Made by a program: the position numbers and the translations under genes. A model generated the notes under the pieces. It was not told the DNA's origin, did not search any database, and saw only the letters and a program-made list of their open reading frames with translations. 64,000 bases of DNA from Dysgonomonas sp. HDW5A (GTDB taxonomy: Bacteria > Bacteroidota > Bacteroidia > Bacteroidales > Dysgonomonadaceae), in contig NZ_CP049857.1 in assembly GCF_011299555.1 (NCBI RefSeq), forward strand, positions 1,178,001 through 1,242,000, given 5' to 3'. This document shows, piece after piece, positions 38,851-46,110 of this stretch; the first letter of the stretch is position 1, and each line of letters starts with the position of its first letter.

Positions 38851-39894
38851 ATGATAAAATCGAGACTGTATAATTTTTTTGTTGATCCTAAATACAGGAT
38901 ATGGAGACATATCCTGTTTATTCTTTCATTTGCAATAATATCCTATCGGCAGATTACTTATATCTTTCGGGATAATATTACCACTATAACAGATTACAGA
39001 CCTTTTCTTGTCTCCATCACCCTTATGGTATATCTATCGACATTGTATGTAAATATTTATTATTTAGTTCCCCGCTTTTTGTTGGGACAACGATATAGAA
39101 TTTATTTAGCAGGGTTCTTTTTTATCATATTTATTCAGATCGCATATCTTATTGGGATGGAACATATTGTACGCACCTTATTTGAGATGCCCTACAAAAT
39201 AACATCCTATACTCCGCTTGTATTTATTCAACTCATTCCTACTTCTACGATAAATATGATGTGTATAATGGGGATATCCGCCACATTATTATTTAAGCAT
39301 CAAATATTGGAAAACGAACGAATGAAGAAAATCGAAGAGGAATATATACAATCGCAATTAAACCGCTTAAAAGAACAGATTTCCCCGACTTTTCTATCAA
39401 ATATTCTGAACAGGACTTCGGAGTTAACTAAGACTGATTCGAATAAGGCATCCGATATGTTGATCAGGCTTGGACAATTACTAAGGTACCAATTGTATGA
39501 TTGCAACAGAGACAGAGTATTATTAAGTGCCGAAATAAATTTTATAAAGAACTACCTTGATTTGGAGCAAATATATTGCAATCAATTTGAATATGACTTT
39601 ACCTTCGACAATAATATCAAAGAACTATTACTTCCTCCTTTATTACTCATTCCTTTTATACAAAATGCTGCAAATAGAACAGAATCTATTGAAAAGCACG
39701 TGTGTTTACGTTTAAGTCTTAAAAGAATAGAAAACAGTTTGTTTTTTAGCTGTCAATCTACAAACAAAGCTCTATTGTCAGAAGTTCAACTTTTCGCTGT
39801 AAAAAAAAGGTTAAATTTAATGTATCCGGGCAACTATATTTTATCAATGGTCAAAGGCAAGACCGAACTCCAACTTAATTGTATTACCGAATAA
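38851..39894 (+). CDS. LytS/YehU-like membrane protein, degenerate histidine kinase
   Basis: The 347-residue protein has four membrane segments in residues 15-160, then a His_kinase (PF06580-type) region. The canonical QINPHFLFN is QISPTFLSN, so the phospho-acceptor His is Thr180. The N-box IQNA has Gln for Glu, and the Gly-rich ATP-lid motif GIGLxN is gone (LFAVKKRLNLMY). It should therefore be unable to autophosphorylate. Its stop codon is 2 nt before the ATG of an intact kinase, and I infer a pseudokinase partner. No response regulator is adjacent. Confidence 0.85.
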   Translation: MIKSRLYNFFVDPKYRIWRHILFILSFAIISYRQITYIFRDNITTITDYRPFLVSITLMVYLSTLYVNIYYLVPRFLLGQRYRIYLAGFFFIIFIQIAYLIGMEHIVRTLFEMPYKITSYTPLVFIQLIPTSTINMMCIMGISATLLFKHQILENERMKKIEEEYIQSQLNRLKEQISPTFLSNILNRTSELTKTDSNKASDMLIRLGQLLRYQLYDCNRDRVLLSAEINFIKNYLDLEQIYCNQFEYDFTFDNNIKELLLPPLLLIPFIQNAANRTESIEKHVCLRLSLKRIENSLFFSCQSTNKALLSEVQLFAVKKRLNLMYPGNYILSMVKGKTELQLNCITE

Positions 39895-39896
39895 TA

Positions 39897-40967
39897 ATGG
39901 ATCAAATAAAGAAAAAAACAATATTATATTATTTGAATGATAAAAAGTATCATGTTCACAGACATTTATTGTTGCAATTATTTGCATTGATATATGCCCT
40001 TGATGTTTTTTGTCCTGTACCGGGGCAGTTACCTCTGTCGGTAGGCCGATTCGTTACATTTTTAGGCTTCTATCTTATCCTCAATTTGATAATCTATCCG
40101 AATGCTTACATTTTTGTACCACGCTATCTGGTAAAAAAGAAGCTATTGAAATATATATTGTCAATAGTTGCGATCATACTTGTTTGCTTATTTATTATTG
40201 CAACCATTGTGGTTTTATTTGAAAAGCCAAATACGGGGATTTTAAAACAGGTTCCATCCCGTAATTTCTTTTTAATAATGTTAATAATATTACCTTCCGG
40301 AGTGACTTTTGGTTTACAGTGCGCCGGAGTGGCGGCATTTACGGTTTTCAGAAAGTGGACAGAAGAGAATCAACGGACTAATGATCTGAAAGCAGCTACT
40401 CTGCAGACAGAACTTACATTTCTGAAAAGCCAGATAAATCCGCACTTCCTATTCAATATTATAAATAATGCCAATATACTGGTGGATGATGAGCCTGAGA
40501 TGGCTTCCAGTATGCTGACTAAGTTGGATGACCTGCTAAAATACCAGCTAGAAGATAGCATGAAAGAGAAAGTACGATTAACGGATGATATCCGTTTTTT
40601 AACTGATTATCTGGATTTGGAAAAAGTAAGACGTGACCATTTTGAATTTGAAATTCAGACAAGAGGAAATATAGACAATATATCTATTGCTCCTTTATTG
40701 TTTATTCCATTTGTAGAAAACGCTGTTAAGCACAATTCGGATAGTAGCAGGACTTCATATGTAAACCTGTCATTCGCCATAGAAAATAACACGTTGGCCT
40801 TTATATGCGAGAATTCTAAGCCTATAAAGCCGATTCAACAGAAAACAGGCGGAATCGGATTGAGTAATATATCCCGTAGATTGAACCTACTTTATGACAA
40901 CAGCTACTCATTGGAGAGAAAGGAAACAGAACAAGTGTACATGGCAAAATTAACACTCAAACTATAA
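39897..40967 (+). CDS. LytS/YehU-family sensor histidine kinase
   Basis: Start chosen at the ATG at 39897, giving 356 residues; an upstream in-frame ATG at 39879 would overlap the preceding gene. Four membrane helices (about 20-150) are followed by an intact kinase core: QINPHFLFN with His183, LFIPFVENAVKHNS (N-box) and GGIGLSNISRRLNLLY (G-box). It is expected to phosphorylate a LytTR-type response regulator encoded elsewhere. It lies directly after, and probably pairs with, the degenerate homologue. Confidence 0.9.
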   Translation: MDQIKKKTILYYLNDKKYHVHRHLLLQLFALIYALDVFCPVPGQLPLSVGRFVTFLGFYLILNLIIYPNAYIFVPRYLVKKKLLKYILSIVAIILVCLFIIATIVVLFEKPNTGILKQVPSRNFFLIMLIILPSGVTFGLQCAGVAAFTVFRKWTEENQRTNDLKAATLQTELTFLKSQINPHFLFNIINNANILVDDEPEMASSMLTKLDDLLKYQLEDSMKEKVRLTDDIRFLTDYLDLEKVRRDHFEFEIQTRGNIDNISIAPLLFIPFVENAVKHNSDSSRTSYVNLSFAIENNTLAFICENSKPIKPIQQKTGGIGLSNISRRLNLLYDNSYSLERKETEQVYMAKLTLKL

Positions 40968-41029
40968 TACTATTCTTACGTTGAAAAGTAACTGAATAAA
41001 ACAAATTTTACTCCCATTACAATAACAAC

Positions 41030-41061
41030 AAAGGTTGCCTCATATTTCAAAGGCAACCTTT
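41030..41061. terminator. hairpin between convergent genes
   Basis: Perfect 11-bp stem (41030-41040 with 41051-41061, 10-nt loop) with weak T-tails on both strands. It lies between the kinase gene and the OmpA-family gene. Confidence 0.65.
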
Positions 41062-41091
41062 ATTATGTGAAAGTCTTTATATCTAAGAAAA

Positions 41092-41967
41092 TTAATTTAT
41101 ACCAGCAGAACTTGTAGGAGCCGGAGCCTGTTCGATCAATTCCATAAACTGATCGAGTTTTGGAGTAATAATTATCTCTGTCCGGCGGTTGCGGGCTTTT
41201 CCTTCGGCAGTACTATTGCTTACAATCGGATTATACTCTCCACGTCCGGCAGCAGTCAGACGTTTTGGATCAACTCCATAGGTATTTTGCAGAGCCTGAA
41301 CAACTGACGATCCACGTAACGCACTCAAGTCCCAGTTGTTACGGATATTAGGACGAGAAATGGCATCCGGGTCTGTATTTCCTTCTACCAATACATCATA
41401 ATCTTTATAATCTAAGATAATTTTAGCGATTTTACTGAGTGTTTGACCTGCTTTATCGCTTATTTCGAAACTACCCGAACGATACAGCATATTATCAGCC
41501 AAAGAAATATACACAACGCCTTTCAGCACTTGAATATCGAGATCCTGCATTTCTTCGCGAGTAAGTGAACGGGTAAGATTATTCACCATGACAAGATTCA
41601 AAGAATCTGATCTATTTTTAGCTTGTACCAAATGTTGAATAAAGCGGTTGGAAGCATTGATTTCATCTACCAATTTTCCAATATTGGCATTACCTTGAGA
41701 GTTATGCTGAAGGCTCTTATTCAGAGAACCCTGCATTTCGGCTAAAGCGGCACGCAGCTCGTCATTATTTTTTCGGGCATCGCCCAAAGTTTCTTCAAGG
41801 CTCGCCACTCGAGTACGATTCTCCGTCAGCTGCAATTGGCTTCCCTGATAGTCTGCCTGCAATTGCTTGTAATCGGTCTCTAAATTTCTAAATTTCCCCT
41901 TGCTTACACACCCTGTAAACATTATACTTGCTGTTAATATCAGCAGCGACCAAAATGAATATTTCAT
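41092..41967 (-). CDS. OmpA-family peptidoglycan-binding lipoprotein
   Basis: The 291-residue protein has a lipoprotein signal with lipobox TGC (Cys20), a coiled-coil stretch (about 26-125) and a C-terminal OmpA_C domain (about 150-275) with VLVEGNTDPDA, NWDLSALRGSSVVQAL, RLTAAGRGEYNPIVSN and KARNRRTEIIITP. The GNTD and N-R-R positions that bind peptidoglycan are present. It anchors the outer membrane to the cell wall, and the coiled coil probably spans the periplasm. Monocistronic. Confidence 0.92.
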   Translation of the reverse strand: MKYSFWSLLILTASIMFTGCVSKGKFRNLETDYKQLQADYQGSQLQLTENRTRVASLEETLGDARKNNDELRAALAEMQGSLNKSLQHNSQGNANIGKLVDEINASNRFIQHLVQAKNRSDSLNLVMVNNLTRSLTREEMQDLDIQVLKGVVYISLADNMLYRSGSFEISDKAGQTLSKIAKIILDYKDYDVLVEGNTDPDAISRPNIRNNWDLSALRGSSVVQALQNTYGVDPKRLTAAGRGEYNPIVSNSTAEGKARNRRTEIIITPKLDQFMELIEQAPAPTSSAGIN

Positions 41968-42182
41968 AGCCTGAATCTTATTATATTAATTTAATATGCA
42001 ATTAATATTTATAACAATGATATTCGCTAATAGTTTGGGACTGTATCGTTTATATTGATTAAAAATAGATTTGAAAGGAATACGTAATACCTTATAGTCT
42101 ATAAGTGATCTTCGTAGAAGAGTTTTCGGAATCGATAAAGTTCGCTGATTTATCTTCATCTAAACAATAATAAAGCTTTTCA
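41968..42182. other. non-coding stretch upstream of the OmpA-family gene
   Basis: A/T-rich, no ORF or repeat seen. It must hold the minus-strand promoter of the OmpA-family gene but I see no clear TAnnTTTG there. Confidence 0.4.
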
Positions 42183-42212
42183 AAAGGGGGAATGAACTAT
42201 CACTCCCCCTTT
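42183..42212 (-). terminator. terminator of the 89-residue hypothetical gene
   Basis: 12-bp stem with one mismatch (42183-42194 with 42201-42212, 6-nt loop), followed on the minus strand by TTTT. Confidence 0.75.
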
Positions 42213-42275
42213 CTCTCCTTATTTTACAAACCGTTAGATTAAGGTTAATAAACACAGATTGGTTGTAATGGCTAA

Positions 42276-42545
42276 CTATAATTGATCTATATCATCGGTT
42301 TGAAAAAAGGCATCTATACAGACATCGTCCCGAATGAGACACGAGAGTGTAGCTTCCGAAAAACGTATTTCGACTATCAAATCGGGATTCTTCTTTACAG
42401 GTTTTATGATGTGGTATGTCTTGTGAATTTTCAAGATCTCACCAAAGGATAGCCCTATACATTGGGAGGCTGCAACAGGTATAGATGCAACTGAACAACT
42501 ATTGGCAATAGATGGAGCAGGGAATTTTACGGTGTTTGTTGACAT
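42276..42545 (-). CDS. hypothetical protein, about 89 aa
   Basis: I start at the Met at 42545 (MSTNTVKFPAPSIANS); an in-frame Met 33 nt further up is possible. The protein is small and mixed in character with no signal or membrane helix. It has a cysteine-containing VASIPVAASQCIGLSF segment and a C-terminal IRDDVCIDAFFQTDDIDQL. Not recognised. If the adjacent rod-shaped RNA is made on the minus strand, this gene lies just downstream of it and may share the transcript. A terminator follows. Confidence 0.5.
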   Translation of the reverse strand: MSTNTVKFPAPSIANSCSVASIPVAASQCIGLSFGEILKIHKTYHIIKPVKKNPDLIVEIRFSEATLSCLIRDDVCIDAFFQTDDIDQL

Positions 42546-42621
42546 AGTGTATCGTTTATTGTGCTTGGATTCGTCCAAAACAAGCCTTATACTAATAAAA
42601 GAAGCGGGAGGACATTAACCT

Positions 42622-42754
42622 ATTCGCCAAAAAGGGAGTCGAAGCCCCGAAGCACAAACAGGAAACGCCTCCCGCCCTATATCAAATAAGACGGGATGGG
42701 CGTTCTACTGTTTCCAAATGCTTCTTTTATTTCGACTTTTTTTTGGCACAGAAT
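42622..42754. ncRNA. long rod-shaped structured RNA candidate (6S-like architecture)
   Basis: Seven nested helices in one rod: 42622-42625/42751-42754, 42626-42633/42740-42747, 42638-42643/42731-42736, 42649-42654/42719-42724, 42656-42661/42708-42713, 42664-42669/42699-42704 and 42671-42674/42692-42695. Together these make 40 base pairs around a 17-nt loop, with only small internal loops. The core is GC-rich in an A/T-rich gap. Rod shape and size recall 6S RNA, but no sequence signature proves it. Either strand can fold; a minus-strand -7 box at 42809-42816 favours minus. Confidence 0.6.
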
Positions 42755-42808
42755 CAGCTAAACGCTTAATACCTTATATTATACTATGTCTTGTCATTTC
42801 TGACAAGG

Positions 42809-42816
42809 CAAAGATA
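42809..42816 (-). promoter_or_regulatory. -7 box possibly driving the rod RNA
   Basis: Minus-strand TATCTTTG, about 55 nt before the rod. A 7-bp hairpin with a GAAA loop on the minus strand (42790-42796 with 42801-42807) lies at the predicted start. Confidence 0.45.
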
Positions 42817-43075
42817 TAGATATTCTTTTATTTTTTGTTTTTCATTCATATTAATCAGTTTGAAATGTGCTATTACAAAAATAAGTTCTTCTCGTGCAAT
42901 AAAATATTTTACTGCACGATATTATATTTGTTGATTACCAAGCGATTTCTTACTTTTGAAAAAGAAAAATCAAGAATGCGATAAATTATTATCTGAGTTG
43001 GGGTAAAATATCTTAATTTAGCACTAAACTTGACGAATACACATTTGTTTAATCAACTGATAACGATATATAAAT

Positions 43076-43522
43076 ATGGAAGCTGTTGCCGAAAAAAAGA
43101 AAAAAGTTCATCACGGGCGAAATATACGAATCGTCAGAACCAGTCAGAATGTTACTCAGGAAGACTTGGCTTTCAGGCTAAATCTATCACAAAGCAAAGT
43201 ATCTGCTTTGGAATTGGATGAGGTAATCGAAGATGCCGTTCTTGATAAATTTGCAATTGCTCTTAATGTTCCGGTTAATTTCCTGAAAAATTTTGAGCCG
43301 GAAGAAGTTATAAAATCATTTACAGTAACTGATAATACATTCAACAATACGCCATCGGAGAACTCGAAAGAAGTTATCACACAAGGCATTATTGAAGAAC
43401 AAAATAACACTTACACTTATCCGATTGATAAAGTTTCCGAACTATACGAAAGGCTTTTAAAAGAAAAGGATAAGCAAATAGATGAACTGAAAAAAGAGGT
43501 TGAGAAATTAAGCAAGAAGTAA
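43076..43522 (+). CDS. XRE-family HTH transcriptional regulator
   Basis: The 148-residue protein has a basic N-terminus (EKKKKVHHG), a Cro/CI-type HTH (about 15-72: GRNIRIVRTSQNVTQEDLAF, then LSQSKVSALELDEVIEDAVL and FAIALNVPVNFL), a low-complexity linker and a C-terminal coiled coil from about residue 118 (VSELYERLLKEKDKQIDELK). The coiled coil probably dimerises it. It is followed after 1 nt by the VOC gene, so the two form an operon. Target unknown. Confidence 0.88.
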   Translation: MEAVAEKKKKVHHGRNIRIVRTSQNVTQEDLAFRLNLSQSKVSALELDEVIEDAVLDKFAIALNVPVNFLKNFEPEEVIKSFTVTDNTFNNTPSENSKEVITQGIIEEQNNTYTYPIDKVSELYERLLKEKDKQIDELKKEVEKLSKK

Positions 43523-43523
43523 T

Positions 43524-43958
43524 ATGAACAGAATAAATATTACAACACTAGGCGTTAAAGACGTTGCTAAAGCAGCCGAGTTTTACAAAAAGCTAGGATT
43601 CATCACCCCAAGTACCGAAGAAAATCCATCGATTGTATTTTTCAATAACGGAGGTACAAAGCTTGCCCTTTATCCGCTCGAAGAACTTGCAAAAGATATC
43701 AACGAATCTGATCCTCCTAAAATATCAACAGGCTTTAACGGGTTTACATTGGCCTATAATGCCAAAACAAAAGAAGAGGTCGATTTAGTTTTCACCCAAA
43801 TAGAAGAATTGGGAGGAAAAATAATAAAAAGCCCCAAGCCGACTTTCTGGGGAGGGTATGGCGGTTATTTCCAGGACTTAGACGGATATTATTGGGAAGT
43901 GGCTTATGCCGACAGTTGGATATTTGATGATAATGACATGTTGGTCATTACAGAATAA
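43524..43958 (+). CDS. VOC-family (glyoxalase/extradiol dioxygenase fold) protein
   Basis: The 144-residue protein has paired beta-alpha-beta-beta-beta units: INITTLGVKDVAKAAEFYKK at the start, and GGYGGYFQDLDGYYWEVAY near residue 120, the common VOC C-terminal motif with the metal-ligand Glu. The first metal His of true glyoxalases is not apparent, so the reaction is unknown. Cotranscribed with the upstream XRE regulator and closed by a terminator. Confidence 0.85.
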   Translation: MNRINITTLGVKDVAKAAEFYKKLGFITPSTEENPSIVFFNNGGTKLALYPLEELAKDINESDPPKISTGFNGFTLAYNAKTKEEVDLVFTQIEELGGKIIKSPKPTFWGGYGGYFQDLDGYYWEVAYADSWIFDDNDMLVITE

Positions 43959-43963
43959 ATAGC

Positions 43964-43996
43964 AAAAAAACTTCCGGAAGACTTCGGGAGTTTTTT
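43964..43996 (+). terminator. terminator of the XRE-VOC operon
   Basis: Imperfect stem of about 14 bp (A-run then CTTCCGGAAG, paired with CTTCGGGAG then a T-run). Confidence 0.8.
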
Positions 43997-44055
43997 GTTT
44001 TAGACGATTTTCGTTCTTTTCATCCCATTACAGACGCATATCCAAAAACAAGCTG

Positions 44056-44063
44056 TATGTTTG
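44056..44063 (+). promoter_or_regulatory. -7 box of the VIT gene
   Basis: TATGTTTG matches TAnnTTTG, about 30 nt before the ATG. No -33 match. Confidence 0.45.
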
Positions 44064-44092
44064 CCTCTATAACGATATAAAACGAATACACA

Positions 44093-44782
44093 ATGCATCA
44101 CGAAAACCATTATACAAACCGTACCAATTGGCTAAGAGCAGCTGTTTTGGGAGCAAATGACGGAATCTTATCTACAACCAGCCTTGTTATAGGAGTGGCG
44201 GCAGCCGATGCTTCGAGACATTCGATCACTTTGGCGGCTTTAGCCGGACTGGTGGCTGGAGCTTGCTCGATGGCGGCAGGAGAATATGTTTCGGTAAGTT
44301 CACAAACCGATGTTGAAACGGCAGATCTTAAGAGAGAAAAAAAAGAACTCGAAGACAACCACCAACAGGAACTTGAAGAATTGGCAGGTATTTATGAAAA
44401 AAGAGGACTCGACGAAGATCTGGCCATGAAGGTTGCCCAACAACTGATGGATCATAATGCACTGGAGGCTCATGCACATGATGAACTGGGCATCAACGAC
44501 ATGACCAAGCCCAACCCCTTACAAGCTGCAATGGCATCGGCGGCTTCTTTTATTTCGGGAGGAATACTTCCTTTACTTGTGGCTGTTTTGGCTCCCCTAA
44601 AAGGAATGGTTTTCTATCAGTATGCATTTGCCATTTTATTTTTGGCAATATCGGGAACAATGGCGGCAAAAATGGGAGGTTCGAATATTTCTAAGGCCGT
44701 TGCCAGAATATGCTTCTGGGGAACTGTTGCCATGTTTATCACCGCTGCGGTAGGATATATATTCGGAGTGAAAACTTCGTAA
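44093..44782 (+). CDS. VIT1/CCC1-family transporter
   Basis: The 229-residue protein starts with a short His-containing N-terminus and then VLGANDGILSTTSLVIGVAA (first helix), SMAAGEYVSVSSQTDVE at the end of helix 2, a charged cytoplasmic helical domain (about 80-140, rich in Glu and His and probably metal-binding) and three more helices. Members export or sequester Fe2+ or Mn2+. With mntH elsewhere in the same accessory stretch, metal handling recurs, but the two are not linked. Confidence 0.88.
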   Translation: MHHENHYTNRTNWLRAAVLGANDGILSTTSLVIGVAAADASRHSITLAALAGLVAGACSMAAGEYVSVSSQTDVETADLKREKKELEDNHQQELEELAGIYEKRGLDEDLAMKVAQQLMDHNALEAHAHDELGINDMTKPNPLQAAMASAASFISGGILPLLVAVLAPLKGMVFYQYAFAILFLAISGTMAAKMGGSNISKAVARICFWGTVAMFITAAVGYIFGVKTS

Positions 44783-44830
44783 TAAGTACTTATAACGAAA
44801 CTAGCAAATATAAAACCGATCAGGATATAT

Positions 44831-45118
44831 TTAGCTAAATATATCCATGATTGTAAAAACACATTCTTTAGACTGGTGTTTATTAATAGCAGGAACAAGG
44901 CGTCTAAAATGCTCTGTTTGACAATGTCTGTCCAAAGCATCGTGATCGGGCCATTCTTCGATAAAAACAAAATGGGTTTTATCTTCCTGATCTATATACA
45001 AATTATACTCAATGCAATCTTTCTCTTCTTTTGTCTTAGCAACTAACTCTGCATAAAGCGGTTTGACTATTTCGAGATATTCTTCTTTTATAAAATCTTC
45101 GGCAATTACTTTAATCAT
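44831..45118 (-). CDS. antibiotic biosynthesis monooxygenase (ABM)-domain protein
   Basis: The 95-residue ferredoxin-like-fold protein resembles YgiN-type putative quinol monooxygenases: EIVKPLYAELVAKTKEEKDC at residues 14-33, CIEYNLYIDQED, FVFIEEWPDHDALDRHCQTE and a final helix. Such proteins dimerise, and their reactions are mostly untested. It is convergent with the VIT gene. A repeat element lies upstream. Confidence 0.85.
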   Translation of the reverse strand: MIKVIAEDFIKEEYLEIVKPLYAELVAKTKEEKDCIEYNLYIDQEDKTHFVFIEEWPDHDALDRHCQTEHFRRLVPAINKHQSKECVFTIMDIFS

Positions 45119-45292
45119 AACTATTTATTGGTTTTTGTATATATGATTAGTAAAGTTAAGAATACTATTTGTATAAAGTCTTTTGGGGGACAAATAAATA
45201 GTTAATAGAGTAAGAGTCTGAAGTAGGGATATTTATCTATAAAGATATAAATGACAGGAATCTGTAGTTGATTTGTTCTGTTTAATTCATTT
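45119..45292. other. non-coding stretch between the ABM gene and repeat copy B
   Basis: A/T-rich; presumably holds the minus-strand promoter of the ABM gene. No ORF or repeat recognised. Confidence 0.4.
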
Positions 45293-45658
45293 TTCTACGC
45301 GCAATCACAGATTGCTTGTATTCCTTTTGCCCTAAGCCGCAAAAGGAATCAAAAAGGCTTTGTGCTGCGTGGCTCGCCTGTCTGACTAAAGCTTGCAGCC
45401 AACGGCTGTGCCACTGATGCACTTCGGCTGACGCATGTAAAAGCTTGTAGTCCGTTAGGCTACCGACCTTGCCGATTGCACGGGGTACCCGCAGGGCGAA
45501 TGAAAGCGTTAAGAAACAAAAGGATATCAACGATAAACGTTTTTCTTTTGTTTTAGCTTTCGAGTCCATAGCGGGTCGGGCAAAGAGGCTCAGTCTTGAT
45601 CTTTTGTTTCGTTTTGTATCAAGACAAAATGAAAAACAAACCCGATAGGGTGCGTTAG
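45293..45658 (-). repeat. dispersed repeat family 1, copy B (inverted partner of 33582-34003)
   Basis: About 366 bp, the inverted copy of 33582-34003 without that copy's extra block. Internal hairpins are visible, such as ATTCCTTTTGC with GCAAAAGGAAT (45319-45347) and GCAATC/GATTGC. A 95-residue ORF spans it but its frame is broken in copy A, so it is unlikely to be translated. The two copies face each other across about 11.3 kb. Confidence 0.85.
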
Positions 45659-45753
45659 TAATAAAAGAACAGTTATTTAAACTACTGAATAAAATAAATA
45701 ATAGGATATGAATATTGACATTAAAATAAGAGAAAATAAGAATTACAAAAAAT

Positions 45754-45779
45754 GTGTCACTTTTGTAATGTTTGTAATC
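45754..45779 (+). repeat. GTGTCACTTTTGTAAT-type direct repeat, copy 2
   Basis: Matches 34612-34637 at 23 of 26 positions. An inverted partial copy (GCAAAAATGACAC) follows at 45823-45835, forming a potential protein-binding palindrome. Confidence 0.55.
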
Positions 45780-45941
45780 TTTTCACTCATTAAATACTGG
45801 ATTTTAGATATTTACAAAAATCGCAAAAATGACACTTCACTTGTCACCTTTTTACCCTTTTTGTGTACTTTCTGTAACCAATGATAGTTTATTGTCAGTT
45901 TATTTTTTACAGAAAAAGATGAAATAAAATAACAAGTTAGA

Positions 45942-45970
45942 TTCGTATGTTATACGAAATTGTATATTTG
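45942..45970 (+). promoter_or_regulatory. promoter with overlapping palindromic operator, S41 peptidase gene
   Basis: -7 box TATATTTG at 45963-45970. A perfect inverted repeat TTCGTAT-GTT-ATACGAA (45942-45958) lies where the -33 region should be, so a dimeric repressor could block it. The leader of about 134 nt contains the family-2 repeat. Confidence 0.6.
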
Positions 45971-45978
45971 CAAAGATT

Positions 45979-46059
45979 AAATATTTAATAATAAATTTTA
46001 AGAACATAATTGCTTATCGTTATTTTGTCGGTCAAAGCAATAAATAGTCCTGCGAACTT
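45979..46059 (-). repeat. dispersed repeat family 2, copy 2
   Basis: Minus-strand copy: AAGTTC-GCA-GGAC, then CTATTTATTGCTTTG and an A/T-rich end. It shares long blocks with the copy at 52821-52903. It sits inside the predicted 5' leader of the S41 gene on the plus strand. Confidence 0.7.
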
Positions 46060-46110
46060 AAGATATATGCACATAACAATACACTCATACAATTATTAAA
46101 CTAAACTCCG

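Noticed and set aside
42591-42614. Possible leader peptide MSSRFFY on the minus strand over the GC-rich stem
   Set aside because: Seven codons without ribosome-binding signal or repeated regulatory codons; too little to claim translation-coupled attenuation.
45282-45569. A 95-residue minus-strand ORF (begins MDSKAKTKEKRLSLISF) spanning repeat copy B
   Set aside because: The homologous repeat copy A differs by one base in length near 33740 and stops early, so the frame is not conserved although the DNA is. The ORF is best explained as an accidental opening in a non-coding repeat.
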